Shown here piece after piece: positions 17,624 through 25,605 of a stretch of DNA of 64,000 bases; the stretch's first letter is position 1; each line of letters begins with the position of its first letter. A model generated the notes under the pieces. It was given only the letters and a program-made list of their open reading frames with translations. It ran no database searches and had not been told where the DNA came from. The position numbers and the translations under genes were made by a program. This DNA is from Rhizocola hellebori (GTDB taxonomy: Bacteria > Actinomycetota > Actinomycetes > Mycobacteriales > Micromonosporaceae): positions 1 through 64,000 of the forward strand of contig NZ_BONY01000022.1 of assembly GCF_016862955.1 (NCBI RefSeq). The letters run 5' to 3'.

Positions 17624-18106
17624 TCACGAGTTGGGCTGACGCTCAGGGCAATCCGCGTATACCCAAGCTGCTTCGAGATCTGCACAGGTGACGACGATGG
17701 ATCCGCCGAGGCAGGAGATCTCGTGGGAACAGCCAGCTTCGTGCGGCAGGATCTCGTCCAGAAAAACCTCACGGAGGTCAGTGACGTCGGGTTCGCTGCG
17801 CGGTGGATCGACGGTCACGCTTTGGACACCGTGGTAGCGGATGATGAGGTCTTCCTCATGTCGCCAGCAGTTGTGCCGTAAATGCAGCTCTAGCCAAGCG
17901 ATCTCGTCGGTGTCGCCGTAGGTCAGGCGTTCAGGCTTGAGGTTCTTGATGAATCGCTGGCTATTGAAGTCGTAATGCTGAGGGTCCGTGGCGAACGTTT
18001 GAGCCCCCACCGGCAGTAAACCTGCCAATCTGGGCAACTCCTCCAGATAGGCGGTGGGATCCATCAGGTAGCCGACGTCGGTTGGCTCAACGCGGACGTA
18101 CTGCAA
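17624..18106 (-). CDS. Hypothetical protein of 160 residues
   Basis: Soluble, acidic protein of unknown function with a recognisable C-terminal segment (HEAGCSHEISCLGGSIVVTCADLEAAWVYADCP) containing four cysteines and two histidines. The start is TTG 18106, chosen because GGAGGTGG lies about six bases upstream. It reads leftward from the region between it and the serine recombinase gene and is followed by the 167-residue gene on the same strand. Paired small proteins of this kind occur as accessory cargo, but no toxin, immunity or enzyme motif can be named. Confidence 0.7.
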   Translation of the reverse strand: MQYVRVEPTDVGYLMDPTAYLEELPRLAGLLPVGAQTFATDPQHYDFNSQRFIKNLKPERLTYGDTDEIAWLELHLRHNCWRHEEDLIIRYHGVQSVTVDPPRSEPDVTDLREVFLDEILPHEAGCSHEISCLGGSIVVTCADLEAAWVYADCPERQPNS

Positions 18107-18313
18107 GTTCCACCTCCATTTTTGCCGTCACCTTGTTCGGCAGTCCAAGGCTCGCCGGGCAGGATAGTGGACCAGCGCATGTGCGGGCACGGGATTTGTG
18201 AGCCAGTGGGTTGGCTAACACCGGCGCAGAGACTGAGCATTGAGCACGGATCACGCATTTAAGCTGCTGGCGTCTTTGTGGTTACCGCGAACTTGCGCTA
18301 GCCTGCTCGTACC

Positions 18314-18335
18314 TGGCACTCACCCCTTCGTGCCA
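18314..18335. promoter_or_regulatory. Inverted repeat before the recombinase gene
   Basis: TGGCAC and GTGCCA separated by ten bases, ending 17 bp before the GTG start. A possible -10 (TAGCCT) overlaps the upstream side. The position suits an operator controlling integrase expression; the binding protein is unknown. Confidence 0.4.
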
Positions 18336-18352
18336 GCAACGGGGAGATTGCG

Positions 18353-20131
18353 GTGACTAACACACCGGATAAGGCGTGCGCCATCTATGTTCGCTTGTCA
18401 CGACTCCATAGCGCTGATTCGTTGAGCAAAGGCCGCAGCCTTGCCGAACAAGAGACTGAAACCCGGGCGATGGCCGACCGCCTTGGACTTACCGTTGTCG
18501 ATGTATTCAAGGAGCGTGAAGGCGTAGGCGCTTCCCGCCGCTCCGGCAAGCGCCGCCCGGAATGGGAACGAGCGCTTGCGGCTCTCGATCACGGAGACAC
18601 CTTCCGGACGTTGCTGGTATGGGAACTGTCGCGCGCCGACCGACGAGGTTGGGCCGTGTTGGACGGCATGGTCACCCTTCTCGGCGAAAAGGGCCGTCGT
18701 CTGCTGGGAGTCGATGGAACTGACCTAACGGATCCGGCACGCCGACTCGAAAATGTGATCCGAGCCGAGATGGCCCGGCAGGAGGCCGAGAATACGGCCG
18801 CGCGGGTCGAGCGCGCCAAACGAGCTGACCGCCTTGCCGGTCGGTGGCCCGGCGGCATCGCACCATTCGGACTCCGTATCGGTGCCGATCGCAGACTTGA
18901 GCCCGATCCTGAGACCTACCCCACGGCACGGGCGATTGCTGACGCGATCTTGAAAGACGCAACACTCTGGAGCGTCGTACAGACGTTGAATGGCAAGGCA
19001 CGCAAGCCAATCGAAGGGATTCCTATCCTGGCGCGCACGCCGGAAGGCCGGACGCCTGGCGAACGTGTTCGCCGCACACGTGCCGGCCGCGACATTGAGG
19101 TAAATGCTGCATGGACTGTGGGGTCCGTTTCAGCGCTGCTGCGGTCGCCATCGTTTGCGGGGTTGGCAACGAAACGCGCGCGCAAGGCACTGGCAGACGG
19201 AGGTCAGTGGGCAGCCGTCGGCAATGTCATGGTGGACGAAGAAGGACGGCCCATGACTGTCGGAACGGGTGTCATTACCGAAGGCGAGAGAGACCGCATC
19301 CTGCGCTCGCTCACAGCCAGAACCCGCGAGACCGGCGACCGCGTAGCCGTCTCGGATACCTCGCGCCGGAGCATTGCTGGCGTAGGCCGTCGTGGGGAAT
19401 CTCTACTGACCGGCGGATTGGGGCGCTGCCAATGTGGCGCCTCGTTGCAGGTGTACGGAATGACGGCCAAGTACCCGCAAGGCTTTCTTCGATGCGGTGC
19501 CTATGCCAACGGGAAGGGATGCGACACCCTCGCCCAGGGCCCTCGGGAGACTGTCGAGCGTCATGTGCTTTCGCAGGTCTGGGCCGCGCTTGTCTTCGCC
19601 CGCGCCAAAGGTCTTGCGCTATGGGATGCCGTGCAGTCGGCTTGGCGTGAGGCGGTGCGTGTGGAGGAGAGCGAAGCCATCCGTGTCGCTCGTGAGGATG
19701 CAGGGGCCGCGACTTCAGCCGTCGAACGACTCGAAGACTTGCTCGCTGACGGCCTCCTAGACCGGGCGGCATACGCACGCCAGCGCGCCCGCAAAGCCGA
19801 AGCCCTTGCTGCCGCAGAGGCTCGTCTTGCTGCGCTCGCCCCGGATGAGCCCGTCTACGGCGATGAACCGTGGGACCAGATCGTGGCGTGGCACGAGTCC
19901 GGCAATGTTGCCGACCTTCGACGGCTCGTTTCTCTGGCGGTGCGGGAGATCATTTTGCTACCAGCGCCAGATCGCGGAGTTGACGAGAACGGCCAGCGCC
20001 GATCCACTCGGGGCCAGCGATTTAACGCCGCTGATCGTATCGAGATCCTCTGGCGCGAGGATGCCGCTGGTCCTGGGAAATCCCCAGCCATGCCGTGGGT
20101 TGGCGCACCGATCCACTCCGGCAGAGCCTGA
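18353..20131 (+). CDS. Large serine recombinase (integrase)
   Basis: A 592-residue site-specific recombinase. The N-terminal resolvase domain has the catalytic serine S16 in YVRLS and the arginine-rich ELSRADRRGW segment. The recombinase domain follows, with a zinc ribbon near residues 358-392 (CQCGASLQVY and the Cys pair in RCGAYANGKGC). A long coiled coil (about 440-500) comes next, which in this family controls synapsis and directionality. It should catalyse integration between a phage-type attP and a host attB through a two-base staggered cut, and would need a directionality factor to excise. GGGGAG lies six bases before GTG 18353. It sits 1.35 kb from attL, consistent with its element. 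Confidence 0.95.
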   Translation: MTNTPDKACAIYVRLSRLHSADSLSKGRSLAEQETETRAMADRLGLTVVDVFKEREGVGASRRSGKRRPEWERALAALDHGDTFRTLLVWELSRADRRGWAVLDGMVTLLGEKGRRLLGVDGTDLTDPARRLENVIRAEMARQEAENTAARVERAKRADRLAGRWPGGIAPFGLRIGADRRLEPDPETYPTARAIADAILKDATLWSVVQTLNGKARKPIEGIPILARTPEGRTPGERVRRTRAGRDIEVNAAWTVGSVSALLRSPSFAGLATKRARKALADGGQWAAVGNVMVDEEGRPMTVGTGVITEGERDRILRSLTARTRETGDRVAVSDTSRRSIAGVGRRGESLLTGGLGRCQCGASLQVYGMTAKYPQGFLRCGAYANGKGCDTLAQGPRETVERHVLSQVWAALVFARAKGLALWDAVQSAWREAVRVEESEAIRVAREDAGAATSAVERLEDLLADGLLDRAAYARQRARKAEALAAAEARLAALAPDEPVYGDEPWDQIVAWHESGNVADLRRLVSLAVREIILLPAPDRGVDENGQRRSTRGQRFNAADRIEILWREDAAGPGKSPAMPWVGAPIHSGRA

Positions 20132-20682
20132 TTTCCGGCGCTCTGCACGATCGATATCTCGCCTGCTCATTATGCCTCCGTTCGCCTTGCGCGCTTGGGG
20201 ATCTCTTGGCGCGCCGCTGAGCATGCGCGCCCACCCTGGCGCCGGGGTATGGGCCGACGTGGGCGTGTAGCGCTGGGCGGGTGTGGCTGGCCGCCATTCG
20301 GACGCGCGGCAGGCGTCAGCTGCCAAGGGGCATCAACCGCTTAGTTAGAAAGGGAATTCCGCTTTTTGAAATCTTCTCCAGAAAGAAATCATCAACCCTA
20401 GAGGAAGATCTAGGAAGCCGGGAAACACCCTTCAACTAGGGAATTCGTGCCCCCAGCCAACTTTTCTCGACCGCCACGCCAGCCCTTTCCGGTATTGGCG
20501 CCCTACTCATACGCGGGGAGTTCCCCGCCCGCACCGCTTCCCGGCGGCTAGCCCCTGGGACACTCGCGCCTCACTGGCGCACTACTAGATGTAGAAGCCG
20601 GAACGCCATCGGCGCGCAGAACAAATGACCGGTCGTCCCGCATGCCCCAAGCCCACCACGCACACGAGATTGGACCTCAGTC
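20132..20682. other. Gene-free region with an AT-rich patch
   Basis: No convincing gene was found in these 550 bp. The segment 20335-20450 is distinctly richer in A/T than the surroundings and contains an inverted repeat CCTAGA/TCTAGG (20397-20402 and 20409-20414, six-base loop) and two GGGAATTC boxes (20352 and 20440 areas). It could hold regulatory or replication sequences of the element; this is inference. Confidence 0.4.
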
Positions 20683-21271
20683 ATGACCCCCGACCAACGA
20701 CGCCACGAACTTGCCGAAGCGTCGGCGCAGTGGTTCATCGCCGGCATCCTTCTCGAGGCAGCGCAAGGCGACCCTGGCGGGATGCTCATTGACTTCACCA
20801 CGCGCCGAGCTTTACGACACCTACGTTGCGTCAATCGAAGAACACAACGAGAACCGTCGAGAGCTGCGAGAGGAAATCGCCGAGATGCGCGAGACCACGA
20901 TTCCCCTCATGCGCGAAAGGCTTGCCGACATCCGTAGACGGGCCTATGCATCCCGCGACCACATCCGCGCCTACGGCCTCAAGGGCTCCCACGCAAAGGC
21001 TGACCGCGACGCGATCCGCTCAGCCACCGCCGACGCTGAGAAGCTGACTGCCAAGCTTGCCAACGCGCTAGAAGAGCTGGCCAACCTCGAAGGGGAGTAC
21101 GGCGAGATGCTTGCCAACGGCCCGGCCACCGCGACCCGTGGTGTGACCGCCTACCAGATCAACCTTGCTGGCCCGAAGGCCTTCACTGCCGTTGCCCAGA
21201 AATGCCTCGCCCCCGCCAAGATTCGGGGAGTGCGTGGCTGGCGTAGGCGCGCTGAGGATGGGGCAGCATAA
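20683..21271 (+). pseudogene. Coiled-coil protein gene with an apparent frameshift
   Basis: ATG 20683 starts MTPDQRRHELAEASAQWFIAG and continues to GGMLIDFT; coding then appears to move to the +1 frame (RAELYDTYVASIEEHNENR) and runs to TAA 21271. The second part is a strongly helical, charged coiled coil followed by a basic C-terminus (RGVRGWRRRAEDG). Read together, the two parts would make a protein of about 195 residues. Either a single-base indel near 20800 has broken the gene, the assembly has an error, or two overlapping genes exist. No family was recognised. Confidence 0.5.
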
Positions 21272-21577
21272 AATCCGCGTGCGGCTCCCGACACGTGCGG
21301 TTGAGCTGTTCGCATAGCCGAAGTTGGTCAAACCCTTCGGTCACGTGGCAGGCACCAACCCCCAGCTATTCAAAGACTCCCGTCCCGGCCGCTTGGCACC
21401 GGTCGTTCCGGTCGAGCGTCGAGTGAGGGGCGCACGTGCAATGTGCCTTTCCGGCCGTGACTCCCCTCTCGTCGGGTACAAATCCCTGTTCACAACCCAC
21501 AAGACCCGCGCCCGCTCGTTCGCGCGTCGCCAACAAACGAGCACCGCCACCCAACCACTCGAAGGAATAGCCAGCTC

Positions 21578-22404
21578 ATGTACGACGTCAACGGCACCCC
21601 AGTGCCGACCGCCACCCTTCCCGCTGACGTGCTCGCCAGCATGCCCAGCACCATCAAGGCTCTTCACGCCGACCACCAGGCCGCTGCGAAGGCGCTGCAC
21701 GACGCCGACGCTGCGCTTTACGACGCACGCGAGGCTGAGGCAGCGCACCGTGCCGAGGTCTATAGCGCGTCACGCGACGGAAGGAAGGCCCCCGCGTCGG
21801 TCGCGCCAGCGGCCTTCGCCGGCCGCATCGTTGCCGCTGAGGCCAAGTGCAACGGCGCTCATCGCGCCGCCCGCGCTGCCGCTACCGCGATCGACAAGGC
21901 TTTGAGCATGGCTGCCGAATCCGGCAAGGACGCGCCGGGCCACGTCGCGCGCCGCCTGCTGACCGCACAGCTTGCCGCCGCAATCGCAAACGAGCGGGAG
22001 GCTTGGCCGCAAGCCAGGCAGCGACCGCCAAGCGGTCCGGCCTGCTGCAAACAATTCGGTTCCTGGACATCGTCCGCGAGGTGGGCGCAGCGACCGAGTC
22101 GCCCGCAACCGTTCGCTTTGCCGCGAAGGCAACCGAGGAACGCGAGCTACACAGTCTGGCCATCAGCGATCCGAACTGGATTCTGACGCGCGACGAGCCG
22201 ACCGACTCCGAGGCGCATGCCGCGCTCGCCCACTCGGTTGACCTCGCGCACAAGGCGTTGTTGATTCTCGCTCCAGACGCTGCCGTGGGCGATGTGCCGG
22301 AAAGCGTGCGGCTGCTGAAGGAATCGACCTTGCGCAAGGCCAGCGAGGCTGCCCGCCGGAAGGTCGCTGACGAATGGCGCATCCTTCGCGGGGTGCACTC
22401 CTGA
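21578..22404 (+). pseudogene. Alanine-rich coiled-coil protein gene with an apparent frameshift
   Basis: ATG 21578 (GAAGGA upstream) encodes MYDVNGTPVPTATLPADVLA and a long Ala/Glu-rich helical region up to AIANEREAW near 22003. The coding pattern then passes to the -1 frame, continuing LAASQAATAKRSGLLQTIRF to TGA 22404. Combined, this would be a protein of about 275 residues. It neighbours another gene with the same kind of break, and both encode helical proteins. A programmed -1 shift is conceivable but no obvious slippery heptamer was seen; mutation or base-calling error is as likely. Confidence 0.5.
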
Positions 22405-22538
22405 TGACGATGCCGGACGACGCCGCGCCGCCGCCCGCCGACGACTTCGACCCGATGGCGATTGCAGACAGCATCCGCCGTCATGGCGCGCCAGCCGATA
22501 TCGACGCCGCGCTGGCCACTATCTACGCCGAAGACTGA
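22404..22538 (+). CDS. Small acidic protein, 44 residues
   Basis: ATG 22404 overlaps the preceding stop in the sequence TGATG, so translation is probably coupled to the upstream coiled-coil gene. The product begins MTMPDDAAPPPADDFDPMAI and ends AALATIYAED, with an acidic N-terminus and a short amphipathic helix. No family was recognised. The tight coupling and codon use support it being real; small acidic proteins in such elements may be directionality or anti-repressor factors, but there is no direct evidence. Confidence 0.5.
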   Translation: MTMPDDAAPPPADDFDPMAIADSIRRHGAPADIDAALATIYAED

Positions 22539-22775
22539 CCGCCATCACGTGGTTGGCCGGGTGACTCGCACGAGCGCCCGGCCACCTCACACCATCAGGA
22601 GCTTGAACGGCTCCGGTCCTCGCCGAAGTGTGGCCGCGATCGGCCATGCAATGCCGCCCACGACCGCGTCTAACGAGCAATAGCCTCTGGGGTAGCCCGC
22701 GACTCCCTGCCCGTCAACGGTGCCACACTACCCTCGCCGGAAAACCCCGCCCCCACAACGAAAGGCGCCTCACCC

Positions 22776-22997
22776 GTGAGCACCAAGCACCTGACCACCG
22801 GCCACGGCAGCGGACACCGCGCGGTTGCTGGCGCGCCACGCCCGCGGAATGCCTGCCCCCTCCGGGAAGCTGCCGACGATGACGCCGCCTACCTCGCGCG
22901 CTGCCGCCATCACGGTCTGACCCGCGAGCGGGCCTCAGCGTGCCTTGGCCGCGACGTGAGCGAGGCCGAGTACGCACCGCCAACCCACCGACCGTAA
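22776..22997 (+). CDS. Small hypothetical protein, 73 residues
   Basis: GTG 22776 encodes a polar 73-residue protein (MSTKHLTTGHGSGHRAVAG start), with the helical segment DDAAYLARCRHHGLTRERASACLGRDVSEAEYA that could form a helix-turn-helix-like pair. An AAAGGCG sequence about nine bases upstream is a weak ribosome site. It is the last rightward gene before the oppositely oriented 232-residue gene. Function unknown; a small DNA-binding factor is possible. Confidence 0.4.
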   Translation: MSTKHLTTGHGSGHRAVAGAPRPRNACPLREAADDDAAYLARCRHHGLTRERASACLGRDVSEAEYAPPTHRP

Positions 22998-23224
22998 GCA
23001 CGGCAATCCTTAGCACCGCTTGTGCCTCGTCTTGTGCCGATGCGAGACCAACGGAAGCAGCGCAACTGAGAGCGATTGCCCTCGTGCATGTCCTTCGACG
23101 CGAGCGTGCGGCGGGTGGTGCCATCCGCGCCCGCTTGGGGTGGGGGTGACCTCCCCCCGGCCTCGGCCCCGACACCGTACGGCATGGCAGCGCTCTACCT
23201 GTACGGGCAGCCAATTTCTGAGGA

Positions 23225-23923
23225 TCAGGAGCCGGTGACGGTTTGTCCCGAGGTCGCCAACACGACCAGGATGTCCTCGCCACGCCAGCCGTCGAAGGGA
23301 GTCCCTTCGCTCGGCATCCTGGCATCCTGCAGATGAGTGTGAATATCGCGAACATAGATGGTTTCGGTCTGGCCACTGTGAACAGCCGTTTCTATCGGAT
23401 CGATCTGGCACTTCACGAACCCCGCCATCGCCACCGGATCGCCCCACATTGCATCAAGGGCTCGCGTCGCCAAATGAAGTAGGGCCAGACCCGTCCATCG
23501 ATCGAAATGGAGCGGTCCGCCAGCGCTTGCCCCGCCGTGCCCGGTGAAGTTGCGAAGATCCAGATAGTCGGTCACGGCTAGCACGACCAGCGGCGTTTCC
23601 TCCCGCCTGTTGAGATCGAGCACGTAGTTGAGCCCAGCCTTCAAACGGGCAGTCGCCTCGAACTTGGCGTGACGGAAGCCCCCGATCGCGCGGCCGATAA
23701 GTTCGATAGCGTCAAGAACCTGGAAGATCGCACCGAGATGAAGCTGGTTGGATCGCGCAAGACCAGCCGTGGAAACCATCTCACGCACGAGCCCGATGGT
23801 GTAGTAAGCCTTGGCGTCAAAGGCGCTGACCCCGAGCATACGGCCAACCGTGCGCCACGTCGGGTCGTCGGTCGGGTCGAGCGGCCGTTCACATTGGTGC
23901 ACGTGGTCGATGGGGAGTTTCAC
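23225..23923 (-). CDS. Hypothetical protein of 232 residues
   Basis: Soluble, mainly alpha-helical protein of unknown function. Recognisable stretches are TWRTVGRMLGVSAFDAKAYY at the N-terminus, a central FRHAKFEATARLKAGLNYVL and RNFTGHGGASAGGPLHF, a histidine-rich loop that could be functional. GTG 23923 is the likely start; a GGAGAG sequence abuts it. It is flanked by non-coding DNA on both sides inside the element, so it is probably a single transcription unit. No fold assignment can be defended from inspection. Confidence 0.65.
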   Translation of the reverse strand: MKLPIDHVHQCERPLDPTDDPTWRTVGRMLGVSAFDAKAYYTIGLVREMVSTAGLARSNQLHLGAIFQVLDAIELIGRAIGGFRHAKFEATARLKAGLNYVLDLNRREETPLVVLAVTDYLDLRNFTGHGGASAGGPLHFDRWTGLALLHLATRALDAMWGDPVAMAGFVKCQIDPIETAVHSGQTETIYVRDIHTHLQDARMPSEGTPFDGWRGEDILVVLATSGQTVTGS

Positions 23924-24521
23924 CTCTCCAGTTCTACACTCAACGCTCCGCGCTGGGCGACTCGTTTGTCCACAGACGAATATGCGCGCAGGTGTTCAAG
24001 GCGCGGCAATGCCATGGGCTGCCGCCCCCAAGCAAGAGCTTTCATCGTGACCTCCCGTATCGAGCCACCAACGCATAGCTACCCGCCAATCGGCGCACTC
24101 GCAGTTTGCTCAGCGAGGCGTTCGTTGCAAGATCGAGATGGGTGTGGCCGCTGAGCTGCCCGCACGGAGTCCTTGTGCTGTTGCTGGTGTTGCCTGATCA
24201 GGCACTACGTCGGCCACCTGCCCCGCTCCAAGCAAATCAGGGCGGGCTGATCGCCCCGCCACATCGAGCATGTCTAAGGACGGTCGCCTCCTCAACCAAA
24301 CGCTCGGCCTTGCTCGGCACCACCTAAACGTGCGCACCCGCGGCCAAATCCTGACGCAAGTGCGGCACCTTGAAACCGCAGGTGGCATAGTCCGCGCGCC
24401 GTATCGGCGAACACGCGTCTATGCCGTGAGCCCTACTCGATCAAGACCCACTGAGGTACTGTTACCTCTGCGAACCACAGAAGCATGCCCGTCCACCACG
24501 ACAAAGTGCTCCTGGCCCGGT
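23924..24521. other. Region without a convincing gene, ending in a rightward terminator
   Basis: Only weak frames are present. One rightward frame (24270-24533, beginning MSKDGRLLNQTLGLARHHLN) ends within the terminator hairpin and could be a short gene, but has no ribosome site. An inverted repeat GAGGTA/TACCTC with a four-base spacer lies at 24453-24468 and resembles the half-sites of the palindrome at 25510. Because a strong rightward terminator follows, this stretch is probably transcribed. Confidence 0.4.
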
Positions 24522-24571
24522 GGCGACCGGTGACCCCGATAGGTCATTCTCAAGCCGGTCGCCGCTTTTTT
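24522..24571 (+). terminator. Strong rightward intrinsic terminator
   Basis: GGCGACCGG (24522-24530) pairs perfectly with CCGGTCGCC (24555-24563), with an inner TGACC/GGTCA stem, followed by GC and six T residues (24566-24571). It points rightward although no convincing rightward gene lies upstream. Confidence 0.8.
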
Positions 24572-24605
24572 ATGGCGGCTTCATCGCCCACCTCGCCTGC
24601 ACGCC

Positions 24606-25490
24606 TCAGCCCCCTTGGCCAGAGGCTTGGTTCCGCGCCGTAGCTTGGATCGAGGCCACCACTCCGATGGCCTCATACAGCGCGCGAATTTGGTCTGGAG
24701 ACAGCTTGGCCAGGTCGTTCGCGGTGAGTTTGATGTCTAGGCCGAGAGCTAATACGACCGGTTCGACTTGCTGCTGGGGCATAGCTACCTGACGGGTGGA
24801 AGCTGGCGGTTCGGCATGAGTTGCAATGTCTCCACCATCGGACTTCATATGCGGCGCTTGCATTGAGACATGAGGCTCATCGCCAGCAACCGCAGTGTCC
24901 TGTTCCCCAGCCATCTGCACTCGATCGCCATTTGTCTCAATTAGCCCTACAAACTCCAGCCACTCAAGGAGGTTGGCCAGCTGTGTCTCATGGTGCGGCT
25001 CAGCACCCGCCACGTGAGCGAGGGCACGAACCAAGTCGGCTGGGCTTGCTGGACCCATATGTAGGCGCTCACGCACCGCCTCAAAGAACCAAGTTCGCGA
25101 AAGAGGCTCTGCCAGCTTGTTCGCCGCGAGCTTCCTTTCCGGCTCCGTGCGAGCAAACCCCCAGGCCGTCGCAAAGTCCTGAACGGGCTTCGATGGAAGA
25201 TAGGCGCCCTTCTTCACCCGCTCAATAAGTCGGGCTTCCATGAAGAAGTTATTGCTCAGTCCAGCGGTGGCAGGGCTAACTGAGGTAAGGCGCGCAAGAT
25301 CGTCGCTCGTCACACCGTCTCGGCGCTGCTTGGCCGCGACAGCGAAGGCGCGCAAGATTTCGACCTGGTTGGCGAATTTCATGCGGTCCGTGGGCAGCGG
25401 CTTCGAAGCGCGCGCACGTTGTGCACTCCGAGCCGCACTGGCTCCGGACGGGCTACTATTATCGGTCCCGTTGCCGTCTGACTCCTGCAT
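24606..25490 (-). CDS. Winged-helix-like regulatory protein of the element
   Basis: A 294-residue soluble protein. After a polar Ser/Arg-rich N-terminus, residues about 40-105 (VEILRAFAVAAKQRRDGVTSDDLARLTSVSP onward) read like a helix-turn-helix, and residues 130-195 look like a second winged-helix-type module (LVRALAHVAGAEPHHETQLANLLEWLEFVGLI). The C-terminus has KLTANDLAKLSPDQIRALYEAIG. An ideal AGGAGGTG lies five bases before the ATG, and a perfect palindrome lies 20-41 bp upstream, typical of an autoregulated repressor. It is transcribed away from the restored host gene, with 115 bp between the start codons. Confidence 0.7.
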   Translation of the reverse strand: MQESDGNGTDNSSPSGASAARSAQRARASKPLPTDRMKFANQVEILRAFAVAAKQRRDGVTSDDLARLTSVSPATAGLSNNFFMEARLIERVKKGAYLPSKPVQDFATAWGFARTEPERKLAANKLAEPLSRTWFFEAVRERLHMGPASPADLVRALAHVAGAEPHHETQLANLLEWLEFVGLIETNGDRVQMAGEQDTAVAGDEPHVSMQAPHMKSDGGDIATHAEPPASTRQVAMPQQQVEPVVLALGLDIKLTANDLAKLSPDQIRALYEAIGVVASIQATARNQASGQGG

Positions 25491-25509
25491 GGTTCACCTC
25501 CTTGGCTAA

Positions 25510-25531
25510 CTCTGAGGTTAGCACCTCAGAG
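25510..25531. promoter_or_regulatory. Perfect palindrome, probable operator of the element regulator
   Basis: Arms CTCTGAGGT and ACCTCAGAG are exact reverse complements around TAGC. It lies 20 bp before the regulator's ATG and 74 bp before the restored host gene, in their shared divergent promoter region. Confidence 0.65.
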
Positions 25532-25534
25532 GAG

Positions 25535-25552
25535 CATATGGCAACTCATATG
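25535..25552. promoter_or_regulatory. Paired CATATG boxes
   Basis: Two CATATG hexamers six bases apart, four bases beyond the 22-bp palindrome. They may be a second protein site or part of promoters; no assignment is possible. Confidence 0.35.
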
Positions 25553-25605
25553 AAGCAGAGATAGCTCAGCAGTCTTCACAGAGAACGGAAGCGGCGGTTA
25601 ATAGG

